From an uncultured Chthonomonas sp. (GTDB lineage Bacteria; Armatimonadota; Chthonomonadetes; Chthonomonadales; CAJBBX01): a stretch of 64,000 nt of DNA. The translations under genes were made by a program, and so were the position numbers. The DNA lies in NCBI GenBank assembly GCA_903951425.1, contig CAJBBX010000135.1, forward strand, positions 48,836 through 112,835, given 5' to 3'. How positions within the stretch are numbered: the first letter of the stretch is position 1; every line of letters begins with the position of its first letter. The notes beneath the pieces were generated by a model that saw only the letters and a program-made list of their open reading frames with translations, searched no databases and was not told the origin of the DNA. Shown one piece after another: positions 19,116-28,431 of the stretch.

Positions 19116-20267
19116 GTGGGCAACACACATCCCATAAGGGGCCGTATATGGGCTGACCGGCGCACGAAGCGCCTGGTCGGTTCGCTTGCGCCGGGCGATA
19201 TCGCGCTCATCCACCATACCGACCTGGACGCTGTAGCCGCGCAATCGCTCATCGATGCCGGCGTAGCAGCGGTAGTCAACGGGGCTCCCTCCATCTCCGG
19301 CAGGTACCCCAACGTCGGCCCCAGCCTCCTCGCCGAGGCGCATGTTCCCATTCTGGACTTTGTAGGCGATACCTTCTTCGAGGCGGCGCTTCACCACGTG
19401 GGCCAGATGGCTACGCTGGACGGCAACCGCATTCGGGTCGGCGACCTTGAGGCCACCGGGACGCCGCTGACCCTTGAGTCCATCGGCGAGAGCATGGAGG
19501 CCGCCCGCCGCAACATCGGGGCCGAACTGGATGCCTTCGCGCGAAACACGCTGCAGTACATCTCTGAGGAGCGCGGACTGCTGCTTGACCCCGTCTCGGC
19601 GCCGGTCATCGATACGAAGATCGCCGGGCGGCACGTCCTGGTGGTCACCCGCGGACCGGGCTTCAAGGATGACCTGCGCGCCATCGAGGACTACCTCCGC
19701 GAGGTTCGACCGGTCCTCATCGGAGTAGACGGCGGTGCGGATGCGCTGGCGGAGGTCGGACTGAGGCCGCACATCATCGTCGGCGACATGGACAGCGTCT
19801 CCGACACGTCCTTGCGTAGCGGCGCCGAGCTGGTCGTACACGCTTACGCCGAGGGCGGACGCGCAGCGCCGGGGCTGGCCCGGATCGAGAAGCTGGGGCT
19901 CACGGCCAAGGTGTTCCCCGTGCCCGGTACGAGCGAGGACGCCGCCATGCTCATTGCCGATCAGCGGGGCGCGTCGCTGATCGTGGCGGTGGGTACGCAC
20001 TTTTCGCTGGAGGACTTCCTCGACAAGGGCCGCGGCGGCATGGCCAGCACCTTCCTGGTGCGCCTCCGCATTGGCTCCAAGCTCGTGGACGCCAAGGGGT
20101 TGGGGAGGCTCTGGTCGGCCCGGTCGCGCCCGGCCACTCGGGAGATCCTGCTCCTCATCGCTGCCGCGCTCTTCCCGCTTGGGGTGCTCGCCCTGCAATC
20201 CCCGCTGATCCGAACGGTGTTCAGCGCGACCCGGCTCCAGCTGCGATCCAGCCTGGGCCTGCCCTGA
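19116..20267 (+). CDS. SteA-like protein (thiamin-pyrophosphokinase-like domain plus C-terminal TM)
   Basis: IRGRIWADRRTKRLVGSLAPGDIALIHHTDLDAVAAQSLIDAGVAAVVNGAPSISGRYPNVGPSLLAEAHVPILDFVGD; VDGGADALAEVGLRPHIIVGDMDSVSD is TPK-like; C-terminal TM. Confidence 0.85.
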   Translation: MGNTHPIRGRIWADRRTKRLVGSLAPGDIALIHHTDLDAVAAQSLIDAGVAAVVNGAPSISGRYPNVGPSLLAEAHVPILDFVGDTFFEAALHHVGQMATLDGNRIRVGDLEATGTPLTLESIGESMEAARRNIGAELDAFARNTLQYISEERGLLLDPVSAPVIDTKIAGRHVLVVTRGPGFKDDLRAIEDYLREVRPVLIGVDGGADALAEVGLRPHIIVGDMDSVSDTSLRSGAELVVHAYAEGGRAAPGLARIEKLGLTAKVFPVPGTSEDAAMLIADQRGASLIVAVGTHFSLEDFLDKGRGGMASTFLVRLRIGSKLVDAKGLGRLWSARSRPATREILLLIAAALFPLGVLALQSPLIRTVFSATRLQLRSSLGLP

Positions 20268-20281
20268 CGGAGGGCGACAGC

Positions 20282-21139
20282 GTGTCACCTGGATTTCGAT
20301 ACCATTTTATCACCGTGGTTGCCATCTTCCTCAGCCTCGGCGTGGGGATGATCATCGGCGGCTCGTTCCTCCCCAGCGCCATCGTGGCGGGCCTCAACGG
20401 CCAGCTTCGGAGCCTGAACAGCCGATTCACCGAGGAGGTCGCACCTCTTCGGCAGGACAACCATCGCTACGCCGCCGCCATCGCGGCAGTGCGGCCACGT
20501 GTGCTGCGCCACGCCCTGCCTGGGCGGCGCGTGGCGATCATACAGACCGGCGACTATGACGAGGCAACCCAGCGCGTCGAGACGGCCCTACTGGACGCCG
20601 GCGCGGTGGTGGTGCGGACGATGGTTGCTGATGCCGGGTTCAGCCGCAAGCTAGAGTTGGCCCACAGCAACGTGCTCACATCGCTGCGTGCGGGCCACCC
20701 AAACCTGCCCGAGGGCAACGCGGCGATATTTCGCATCCTGGCGGCGTCACTGGCCATCGGCGCGCCGGAGACCGACCTATTCGTCCTGCGGGATGCAGGG
20801 CTCACAGAACACTCCGGGGCATTCGACGGCCGAGTAGACGCCGTGGTGGTGGTGGCGGGCGCATCGCTCGATGCAGGCAGTCGAGCCGATACGCTGGACC
20901 TACCGCTGGTGACGCAGCTCCGGACCTTCGCGATCGACGTGGCCCTGGTGGAGCCCTCAACGGCGGCCGTCTCCTACATGGACCGGTTCGCGGGAGTACC
21001 GATCACGACCGTGGACAACGTAGAGACCGAGATCGGCGCCATGGCGCTCGCCCTGGCGCTGCGCGAGGGGCGCGGCAACTACGGCGTGCGCCGCACTGCC
21101 ACCAGCGGCCTCCTGCCTGCGCTTGCTGCGGAGCGATGA
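20282..21139 (+). CDS. MctB/SteB-like (copper transporter family) membrane-anchored protein
   Basis: MSPGFRYHFITVVAIFLSLGVGMIIGGSFL...LRSLNSRFTEEVAPLRQDN: typical MctB N-terminal TM plus coiled coil, directly after the steA-like gene. Confidence 0.82.
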   Translation: MSPGFRYHFITVVAIFLSLGVGMIIGGSFLPSAIVAGLNGQLRSLNSRFTEEVAPLRQDNHRYAAAIAAVRPRVLRHALPGRRVAIIQTGDYDEATQRVETALLDAGAVVVRTMVADAGFSRKLELAHSNVLTSLRAGHPNLPEGNAAIFRILAASLAIGAPETDLFVLRDAGLTEHSGAFDGRVDAVVVVAGASLDAGSRADTLDLPLVTQLRTFAIDVALVEPSTAAVSYMDRFAGVPITTVDNVETEIGAMALALALREGRGNYGVRRTATSGLLPALAAER

Positions 21140-21804
21140 CCTCCGTCGTCGTTCCCGCCTACAACGAGGAGCAACGGATCGGCGAGACCGTGGCGGCCCT
21201 GCGGGCTTTGGACGGCGTTCACGAAGTGCTGGTCGTGAACGACGGCTCCTCCGACGGCACCTCCGTCGAAGCGGCGAGCGCAGGCGCCATCGTGCTCGAC
21301 ATGCCTCGCAACTCGGGCAAAGCCGCCGCCGTCGCCGTAGGCATGCGGGCGTGCAGGGGCGACATCGTAGCCATGGTGGACGCCGACCTCGGCGCCACGG
21401 CCGCCCAGGCCAGCCTTCTGATCGCCCCCGTTACGCGCGGCGAGGCGGATATGACGATCGCGGCGTTCACGGGTCGACCACGCGCGAAGGCGGGTTTCGG
21501 TCTTGTGATGCGGCTTGCACGTTGGGGCATCTTCCGCGCCACCGGCCTCAGCATGGCAAGTCCGCTATCGGGCCAGCGCGCTATGCGGCGGCAGGTCTGG
21601 GATGCGCTCCAATCGGCGACCGGGTTTGGTGTGGAGGTGGCCCTCACCATCGACGCCGCCCGCGCGGGTCACCGAGTACTAGAAGTACCGGTCGCCATGA
21701 CGCACCGGGCGACCGGGCGCGATCTGGCGGGCATCCGGCACCGGGGCAGGCAGTTCGCTGCCGTGGCCCGCGAGCTCTGGAGGAGGCGTCGGTGCCTGCT
21801 ATAG
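21136..21804 (+). CDS. Family 2 glycosyltransferase
   Basis: TSVVVPAYNEEQRIGETVAALRALDGVHEVLVVNDGSSDGT...VAMVDADLGA; ATGA overlap with the preceding gene. Confidence 0.88.
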   Translation: MTSVVVPAYNEEQRIGETVAALRALDGVHEVLVVNDGSSDGTSVEAASAGAIVLDMPRNSGKAAAVAVGMRACRGDIVAMVDADLGATAAQASLLIAPVTRGEADMTIAAFTGRPRAKAGFGLVMRLARWGIFRATGLSMASPLSGQRAMRRQVWDALQSATGFGVEVALTIDAARAGHRVLEVPVAMTHRATGRDLAGIRHRGRQFAAVARELWRRRRCLL

Positions 21805-22613
21805 ATGGCCGTGCAGGGCTCGCCGGGCTTCTCTGCGCTATCCTCCTTCATGCCGTGCTGCCGGGCCTGCTCCTCCGCGCCGGCCTGGCCCGGAGCAACT
21901 TCCGACGGCAGACCGTGCCGCTGGCCTACGGTCTGCTGCCCGTCCTGAGCGGGCTGGTGATGCTTGTGGCCAGCTCGACGGCCGGCGTATCGGCCGCTCT
22001 GCCCGTGGCGGCGACGCTGGCAACGTTCGCAGCCCTCGGCGTACTGGACGACGCACTGGGTCACACCGCCCCCAAAGGCCTGCGCGGACACCTGCGAGCC
22101 CTGGTGTGTGAACGACGGGTGACCACCGGACTGGTCAAACTCGTAGGTGGCGTGGTGGCTGGCCAGGTGATCGCGCACACTGCCACACTCCAGTCCTGGA
22201 ACCTGCGCGTCATCGACGGGCTCATCTTGGCGCTGGGCGCCAACGCCATGAACCTCCTCGACCTGCGGCCCGGCCGAGCCTGCGCGGTCTGGTTGGCCCT
22301 CTTCGGCACGCTCTGCGCGGCTAACGTTGTCAGCGGCTCGCCCGTCAGCGTTGCACTGCCGGCATTGCCGGTGGCCGTCATGGTGATCCGCGACCGTCGA
22401 GCCCAGGCCATGATGGGCGACACCGGATCCAACGGCCTCGGCGCCATGCTCGCGGCGCTCTGGCTGTCGAGCATACCCAGCCCACCTGCGCGAGTGACGG
22501 TCCTGCTCTGCCTCCTTGCGTTCCACGTGGCCGCCGAGCGCTGGTCGCTCTCCGCGGTCATCCAGCGAAATCCCCTCCTCCGCCGCCTAGACGCCCTCAC
22601 TGGCGTGCGATAG
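21792..22613 (+). CDS. MraY/WecA-like phospho-sugar transferase-family membrane protein
   Basis: GTG start overlapping the GT2 3' end. LDDALGHTAPKGLRGHLRAL, ANAMNLLDLRPGRA, MMGDTGSNGLGAML match Asp-rich MraY-family motifs in a multi-TM protein. Confidence 0.78.
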   Translation: MPAIDGRAGLAGLLCAILLHAVLPGLLLRAGLARSNFRRQTVPLAYGLLPVLSGLVMLVASSTAGVSAALPVAATLATFAALGVLDDALGHTAPKGLRGHLRALVCERRVTTGLVKLVGGVVAGQVIAHTATLQSWNLRVIDGLILALGANAMNLLDLRPGRACAVWLALFGTLCAANVVSGSPVSVALPALPVAVMVIRDRRAQAMMGDTGSNGLGAMLAALWLSSIPSPPARVTVLLCLLAFHVAAERWSLSAVIQRNPLLRRLDALTGVR

Positions 22614-22743
22614 CCGCCTAACGGCATGGCCGGCCACCGAATAGGCCCAAGGTCCCGCCCCTCCGACCGGGATTTCCTGTATAACCTGAGAGTGGATCGG
22701 CCGGCCTCGCGCAGCGCAGCCTGAGCCGATCCGGCCGGAGGAG

Positions 22744-25700
22744 ATGATGCCTATCTGCGACCGTTGCGGCGCACTGCCGCCGGACTGGGCCACGTTCTGC
22801 ACCAGCTGCGGGTTCCCCGTCTCCCTGCCGGGCCCCGACGGCGTGCAGATGATCGTCCACGAGGTTGAGCGATGGGCGTTCGAGGGGCTCGTCGATGCCG
22901 ACACGGCAGCGCGCATCCGGGCGCGCTACGCCGGCTTGGCCGCCCCCCGACCAGCCCCGTCCGCACCGCCGCCCGCCACGCCACGTCCTGCCCCTCACAG
23001 CTCGGCGGCGGTCACCGTAAGGCCGACTGCACCTGCCCCGCCGTCCCCTGGCGGCGCCTGGGTCACCGAGTTCCTAGAAGCGCACTGGTTGAAGTTGAGC
23101 GCACTCGTGGCGGCGCTCCTCGTCTTTGCCGGGCTGCGCCAGGTGCTGGGCTCCGCGTGGGCCAGCCAGATCGCGATCACTTTCATGCCGCTACTGCCCG
23201 CCGGGCTCATGGCGGCGGCGCTCTGGGCCGGGCGCGCCTCCAACGACAAGGAGATCGGCGCCTTCGCGTTCCCCTCCATCGGGATCGTGCTGGCCTTCTT
23301 CGTCGTCGGATCCATGAACAAGAACTGGCTGGGCGGTGCGCTGGAGCCACTCGCCGCCTACGGGCTGGGCGCCGCCTGCAGCACGGTCACGGCCGCCCTG
23401 GTGGGGCTCAAGAGCCGCGACGAGCGGTTTACGCACTACGTCCTGGCCGGCATACCCACCTCGGCGGCGTTGCTCGTGCAGGCCTTCTGGCCGGTCGAGA
23501 CCCGAGCCCTAGGCCATGTGGTCGTACTGGCTGTTGTGGCTTCGGTCTACGCTTCGCTGGCGGCTCGCCAGGACCCTGAGGAGGCCACACCGGCGCCGAG
23601 AGCCATGCTGGTGGCGTGGTCGTGCGCCGTCGCCGTGGCCGCAGCACTTTGGATGCCCGGCCGCGCCCTCTTCGCCGACGGTTCGCTCGACCTTGCCGGC
23701 GCCGTTGTGGTCTTCGCCATGGCGGCGGTCTTCGGCGTTGCCGCACACAGCGCATGCTCGACAAGCCTGGCATCCATGGCGGCGGCGGCGGCGGCGTTGG
23801 CCGGGTACATCGCCATGGCCGGTGCGGCCAGCCCGTCGTGGCACGGATGCAGCTTCGTGGCAGCGACCCTGGCCACCGTATGCGGCCTGGCCGCCCTGGC
23901 CTATGGGGTGGCGGGCGACGTGGAAGAGCGCGGGCCGCTGGCGTCCACCTACGGCCTCCTGTGCGGCTTCGCGGCGGGCCTGTCGGGCACACTGGCCCTT
24001 GCGGCGACCCTCTATCCCTACGTCGGGATGCCTTCGCCCGGCAGGACCGAGGGCGGATGGATCCTGCTCTGGGCCGCAGCCGGGTACGCTGCCATCGCGG
24101 CAGTCTCGCGCCGTCAATGGGTCCATTACGCGGCAGCCACCGCGCTGACCCTGGCAGGTCTGACTCTCGGCGACCAGTATGGGGCGCGGATCGCGCCGAT
24201 GGAGTCGTTCCTGCCCGGTCGATGGGTCATGCCGTCTGCGGCCCTGCTGGGTGTAGCGGGCGTCGTACTTGCCCTGGTGAACGGCGGACGCCCGCGTGTC
24301 AGCGAGGCCGCGGAGGCCTACCTGACGGCCGGGTCCCTGGCCGCGTGGCTCTGCGTGATCCTGGCGGCTCCGGCCGCCGGGTCGCACCACACCGAGGCGT
24401 GGGGGCATGTCGGCGGCGGCGTGGTGGTCCTATGTCTGACCGCATGGCTACTGCAGCGGAGCGCCGCTCTGTTCGCGGTCGGCTCTGCGGCCGCTGTCAG
24501 CTCGGCCCTGATCGCGTCCGCCATGGCGGTCGGCGCGGCATACCCGTTCCGGCTCGATCCGTGGGTCGGCGCGTTCGCAGGCGGAGCCATGGCCGCCGGA
24601 CTGCTGCTCGTGGTCTCCGACCTCGCGAGTGCAGCCAGACCCACGAGGCAGTGGCCGGCGCCTGCGGCGGTGGTGGCATGTCTGGGCGCCTTTGTGGCGG
24701 TAGTCGCCCTTGCCGCCGGCATGGTATGGCAGCCCCAGTACTCCCCGATGTGGCAGTGGGTACGGCAGGCCGAGCTGGTCCTGGCAGCCATGGCGGCGGC
24801 GTTCGGAATGCTGACAGGGCTCTCGCGAGGGGCGCAGTTGGCCGGCGGCGCTGTCGCGGTAGCCGCAGGGCTGGCTGTATGCCTACCGGAAGCACTCGGT
24901 CACTCCGGACATGGGTCTGCGCCGCTGGCCGCAGCATGCGCGGCGATTGCCGCCCTTGGGCTCTGGCGCGGGGCCCGTCGGCACTCATCGGAGGCCCTCT
25001 ATGCGGGCTGGGCCGCGCTCTGGCCTGCAACCGCATACGTCCTCGCACGTTCGTCGGCCGCTACCATGCCGTGGGCCTACCTCGCGGTCGCGGCGACCTG
25101 CGCGGCGGCGTACGCCTGGGCTGAGTGGCGCGTCGGCTCTGCCGACGCGACGTGCCGGACGGCCCGCACGCTCTGCGTGGCCGTGGCGGCCGCCTGCACC
25201 GGCATTTCGGCGCTGGACGACCCCGCAGGAACGCCGCAGCTGCTCACCGCAGGCGCATTCGCCGTCATGGGCGCGTGGGGAATGGTTCGTCGCCGCGTGG
25301 CAGCCTGGGCGTGGCTGACGTCGGCGGCCTGGTTGCTGGTCGCCGTGAGGTCATTGCAGCTAGGAACGGATAGCATGGGGCCTCGCGCGGTACTGCTGGC
25401 AGCAGCGGGCGGTCTCTTTGCGGCAGCGGCCGTCGCATGCAGGAACGCGGGCGATGGATGGGAGTTCGCCGTGCCGCCCGCGCTGGCCGGATGCGTGGGC
25501 GCCGAGGCGCTGGCGCTGGGCATCGGAATGCAGGCCGCAATGGACGACATGGGCATCTGGATGATGGTCACCTGCGCCATTGCGGGAAGCGTCTTCGTCG
25601 GGCTCCGGGTCACATTGGCGATGGAGGCGTTCCAGCACGTAGCCGTGGGGTGCTTCGCCCTCGGTTACTGGCTGATGCTCTATGATCACACGGGCGTGGG

Positions 25701-26154
25701 AGCCGGTTGGGTGGACTTCTACCTGATCCCGATGGGCATCTACCTTGCGGCGCTGGGACACATTGCCGCCCACGATGGCCGGCAGGACCGGTGCATCACG
25801 CTCTGGTGGGCAGGGGCCCTGATGGTGCTGACGCCGACCTTCGTGGCCTTCATGGCCAACAACCAGCCGGACGGCAGTCCGATCCATGCGCTACTGCTAC
25901 TGGTGGAGTGTACCGTGGGCGCCGCGTGGGGCATCGCACGCCGCATCCGGGCCTTCGTGCTTGCCGGGGCCATGCACGCAACAGCCTTCGCAGTTGTCAT
26001 CGGCGTTGGGGCGGCGTCAGCCCTCTGGGCAGGCCTCATGGCGCTGGTGGTGGGGCTCGCGATCCTGGCCGCCATCCTCTACCTAACGCGAAACCGCGAA
26101 CGGCTGGAGGCCTACCGGGACAAGCTGGCCAGAGAGTGGGAGAGCTGGCGGTAG
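22744..26154 (+). CDS. Large (1136 aa) polytopic membrane protein with N-terminal zinc ribbon
   Basis: CDRCGALPPDWATFCTSCG followed by a Pro-rich linker and many consecutive hydrophobic segments; DUF2339-like overall appearance. Confidence 0.75.
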   Translation: MMPICDRCGALPPDWATFCTSCGFPVSLPGPDGVQMIVHEVERWAFEGLVDADTAARIRARYAGLAAPRPAPSAPPPATPRPAPHSSAAVTVRPTAPAPPSPGGAWVTEFLEAHWLKLSALVAALLVFAGLRQVLGSAWASQIAITFMPLLPAGLMAAALWAGRASNDKEIGAFAFPSIGIVLAFFVVGSMNKNWLGGALEPLAAYGLGAACSTVTAALVGLKSRDERFTHYVLAGIPTSAALLVQAFWPVETRALGHVVVLAVVASVYASLAARQDPEEATPAPRAMLVAWSCAVAVAAALWMPGRALFADGSLDLAGAVVVFAMAAVFGVAAHSACSTSLASMAAAAAALAGYIAMAGAASPSWHGCSFVAATLATVCGLAALAYGVAGDVEERGPLASTYGLLCGFAAGLSGTLALAATLYPYVGMPSPGRTEGGWILLWAAAGYAAIAAVSRRQWVHYAAATALTLAGLTLGDQYGARIAPMESFLPGRWVMPSAALLGVAGVVLALVNGGRPRVSEAAEAYLTAGSLAAWLCVILAAPAAGSHHTEAWGHVGGGVVVLCLTAWLLQRSAALFAVGSAAAVSSALIASAMAVGAAYPFRLDPWVGAFAGGAMAAGLLLVVSDLASAARPTRQWPAPAAVVACLGAFVAVVALAAGMVWQPQYSPMWQWVRQAELVLAAMAAAFGMLTGLSRGAQLAGGAVAVAAGLAVCLPEALGHSGHGSAPLAAACAAIAALGLWRGARRHSSEALYAGWAALWPATAYVLARSSAATMPWAYLAVAATCAAAYAWAEWRVGSADATCRTARTLCVAVAAACTGISALDDPAGTPQLLTAGAFAVMGAWGMVRRRVAAWAWLTSAAWLLVAVRSLQLGTDSMGPRAVLLAAAGGLFAAAAVACRNAGDGWEFAVPPALAGCVGAEALALGIGMQAAMDDMGIWMMVTCAIAGSVFVGLRVTLAMEAFQHVAVGCFALGYWLMLYDHTGVGAGWVDFYLIPMGIYLAALGHIAAHDGRQDRCITLWWAGALMVLTPTFVAFMANNQPDGSPIHALLLLVECTVGAAWGIARRIRAFVLAGAMHATAFAVVIGVGAASALWAGLMALVVGLAILAAILYLTRNRERLEAYRDKLAREWESWR

Positions 26155-26201
26155 ATGGTCGGCAGGGGCGGGACGATGCCCAGCCCCTGCCGGTCCAGCG
26201 C

Positions 26202-27836
26202 CTACTTGCGGGAGCGGACCGTCTCCTTGATGCGCTGGATGTGACCGCGCCCAAGGCCCTTCACCTCGCACCCCAGCTCGAAGTACCGCTCGATAGCATC
26301 GTCCGTAAGCACACCGAAGCAGTCGATCACGGCGATAGTGCCGCCGGCGGCCGCCACCACGTCCTCGGGCTTCAGCGCGGTGTACGCCTCGTGCCGCACG
26401 GCGAGGACCAGCGCGTTCACGCCAGCCAGCGACTTGTCGAGGTCCTTGCCCACGGCCAGCGTGGCCAGAGCGTCCTGGTTGCGGAAGAAGCGGGCCAGCG
26501 AGTGGCCGTCCGGCGAGGAGTCCTGGTTCAGGAACTCGAACCACTTGTCGACATAGGGGTCGTGGACGCGGATCTCAGCGCCCATCTCTGCGAGCTTGCG
26601 AACGACCAACTCAGAGCCGCTGTAGCGGGTATCGCCCACATCCTCGCGGTAGCTGGCGCCGCAGAGGAGCACGGTGCTCTGCGCGACGGCCTTGCCCATG
26701 TTGCGCAGGGCGTCGCGCACCAGCTCCGCCGCGTGGATGCCGCGGGTGTCGTTGATGTTGATGGCCGCGGTGGTGATGCTGAAGATGTCATCCTCGAACC
26801 CGAGGATGTGCTTGTAGGCCCAGCGCCCCAGGCCGCCGTCCTTCGGCAGGCAGTAGCCGCCGATGCCGGGACCGGGGAAGATCATGTTGCTGTGCGTGGG
26901 CCGCGTCTTGATGGCCTTGATCACCTTGGTCAGGTCGACGCCATTCCGCTCGCTGAAGAGGCTCCACTCGTTGAGGAAGGCCAGAATCGTGGCGCGATAG
27001 GAGTTCTCAACGATCTTGGTCGTCTCGGACTCGATGGGCCGGTCCATGACGGTCAGCGGGAACTCAGCGACGTTGAGCACCTCGCTCAGGAACTTGACCA
27101 CGCGCTCGCGGGCCTCGGGAGTGCAGCCTGAGCAGACGCGCCAGAAGTCCCGGATCGAGCGCACGTACTCGCGGCCAGGCATCACGCGCTCGAAGCTGTG
27201 GGCCAACAGCGGCGTGCTGCCGATTCCCCGCGCCTCGAACGCCTTCTTGAGGATCGGCATGGCCACGAACTCGGTGGTGCCGGGCGCCACGGTGGTCTCG
27301 ATCAGCACCAGGCAGTGCGGCTGGATCCGGTCGCCGATGGTGCGCAGCGTGGCTTCCAGGGCCGCCATGTCGACGTCGCCGGTCTTCAGGTCGCCGAGGC
27401 TCTTTTTCAGGTAGTCGCACTGCACGTCGACGACGACGCAGTCGGCCAGACCGAGGCAATCGCTATTGAAGGTAGCCGTCAACGTCTTCTTCTCCAAGAC
27501 GCACCGACAGATCATGGGCTCGACTTCGGGATCCTCGGCCTTCACCGGCGAGATGCCCTCGTTCAGGCGCGGGATCTTCCAGTAGCTCCGCGTGCTGGGC
27601 CGCTGGCAGCCGATGACGAACTTGCTGGGTTCGCCTGTGCCCTTGTCCACCGTGTCCGCGACGATGGCCGCCATGACGGCGCCGACGAAGCCGACGCCCA
27701 TCACGACGACGACCTCCTGCCCCTGCCCGCGGGCGGCAACGCTCAGTTGCTGGAGCCGCGCCAGTTCAACCGGGTAGTCTGCCGGTTGCGGCAATGGATA
27801 CGCATGCCCTTCCGGGCTAACGGAATGCTCGCTCAA
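26202..27836 (-). CDS. UDP-glucose/GDP-mannose dehydrogenase family protein
   Basis: VVVMGVGFVGAVMAAIVAD (NAD binding), ESETTKIVENSYRATILAFLNEW, PGIGGYCLPKD, LLCGASYREDVGDTRYS. Confidence 0.88.
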   Translation of the reverse strand: MSEHSVSPEGHAYPLPQPADYPVELARLQQLSVAARGQGQEVVVVMGVGFVGAVMAAIVADTVDKGTGEPSKFVIGCQRPSTRSYWKIPRLNEGISPVKAEDPEVEPMICRCVLEKKTLTATFNSDCLGLADCVVVDVQCDYLKKSLGDLKTGDVDMAALEATLRTIGDRIQPHCLVLIETTVAPGTTEFVAMPILKKAFEARGIGSTPLLAHSFERVMPGREYVRSIRDFWRVCSGCTPEARERVVKFLSEVLNVAEFPLTVMDRPIESETTKIVENSYRATILAFLNEWSLFSERNGVDLTKVIKAIKTRPTHSNMIFPGPGIGGYCLPKDGGLGRWAYKHILGFEDDIFSITTAAININDTRGIHAAELVRDALRNMGKAVAQSTVLLCGASYREDVGDTRYSGSELVVRKLAEMGAEIRVHDPYVDKWFEFLNQDSSPDGHSLARFFRNQDALATLAVGKDLDKSLAGVNALVLAVRHEAYTALKPEDVVAAAGGTIAVIDCFGVLTDDAIERYFELGCEVKGLGRGHIQRIKETVRSRK

Positions 27837-27852
27837 TGGGTTTGCCTCCTTG

Positions 27853-28431
27853 TTACTGGTCCAGCCACCACTCCGACGTCAGGCGCTCGGCTCGTGTCAC
27901 TGGCAGCGAAAGCGCCACAGACAGGTCTCGGGCCGCAGCGGTAAGGGCATGCTGCTCACCGGGAAGGCCAACCGAGCGCCCGACCAGCACATGCCGCGTA
28001 TCCTTGAACTGCAGGAGCAGGGCCATCTCGCCTGTCCGCACGGCTCCGTCAACGGCCTCGAGGATCACCACGGACTCCAAGTCGCGCGGCTCACCACGGA
28101 CCTCGCCGTTTCGCACCACCTCGCCGCGGTCAGGATCGACGGTGACCACGTCCTGCGGCAGGGAGCGGGCCATGGTCTGCGCCCGGGCGGCCAGCGCCAG
28201 AAAGATGATGAAGACCAGGCCCGCCAGTCCCCAGTAGCCCGGATGGGTTCGCGCCACTCGGATGTATACAGCAAGCATGATGAGGAGTACGGCGCTGAAG
28301 GCGGCTCCCCAGACATACGCGCCCTTGTACGCGGCCCCGAGACGGCGCACGACCACCGCGGCGCCGTGGCGCTCAATGTTGAAGAGCACCGGTATCTTGC
28401 CCGGTCCGGCTGATGGGCTATTCATATCCAC
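27853..28431 (-). CDS. Membrane protein with cytoplasmic PH-like domain (uncharacterized)
   Basis: Two TM segments (GAAFSAVLLIMLAVYIRV, WGLAGLVFIIFLALAARA) then beta-rich region. Start overlaps the comM 3' end. Confidence 0.6.
   Translation of the reverse strand: MDMNSPSAGPGKIPVLFNIERHGAAVVVRRLGAAYKGAYVWGAAFSAVLLIMLAVYIRVARTHPGYWGLAGLVFIIFLALAARAQTMARSLPQDVVTVDPDRGEVVRNGEVRGEPRDLESVVILEAVDGAVRTGEMALLLQFKDTRHVLVGRSVGLPGEQHALTAAARDLSVALSLPVTRAERLTSEWWLDQ

Noticed and set aside
19068-20288. 406-aa minus-strand ORF antisense to the steA-like gene
   Set aside because: Shadow ORF; plus strand carries SteA motifs and promoter.
23616-25124. 502-aa plus-strand ORF in another frame of the 1136-aa membrane protein
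   Set aside because: Arg/Gly-rich shadow frame; the 22744-26154 frame has an N-terminal zinc ribbon and coherent TM pattern.
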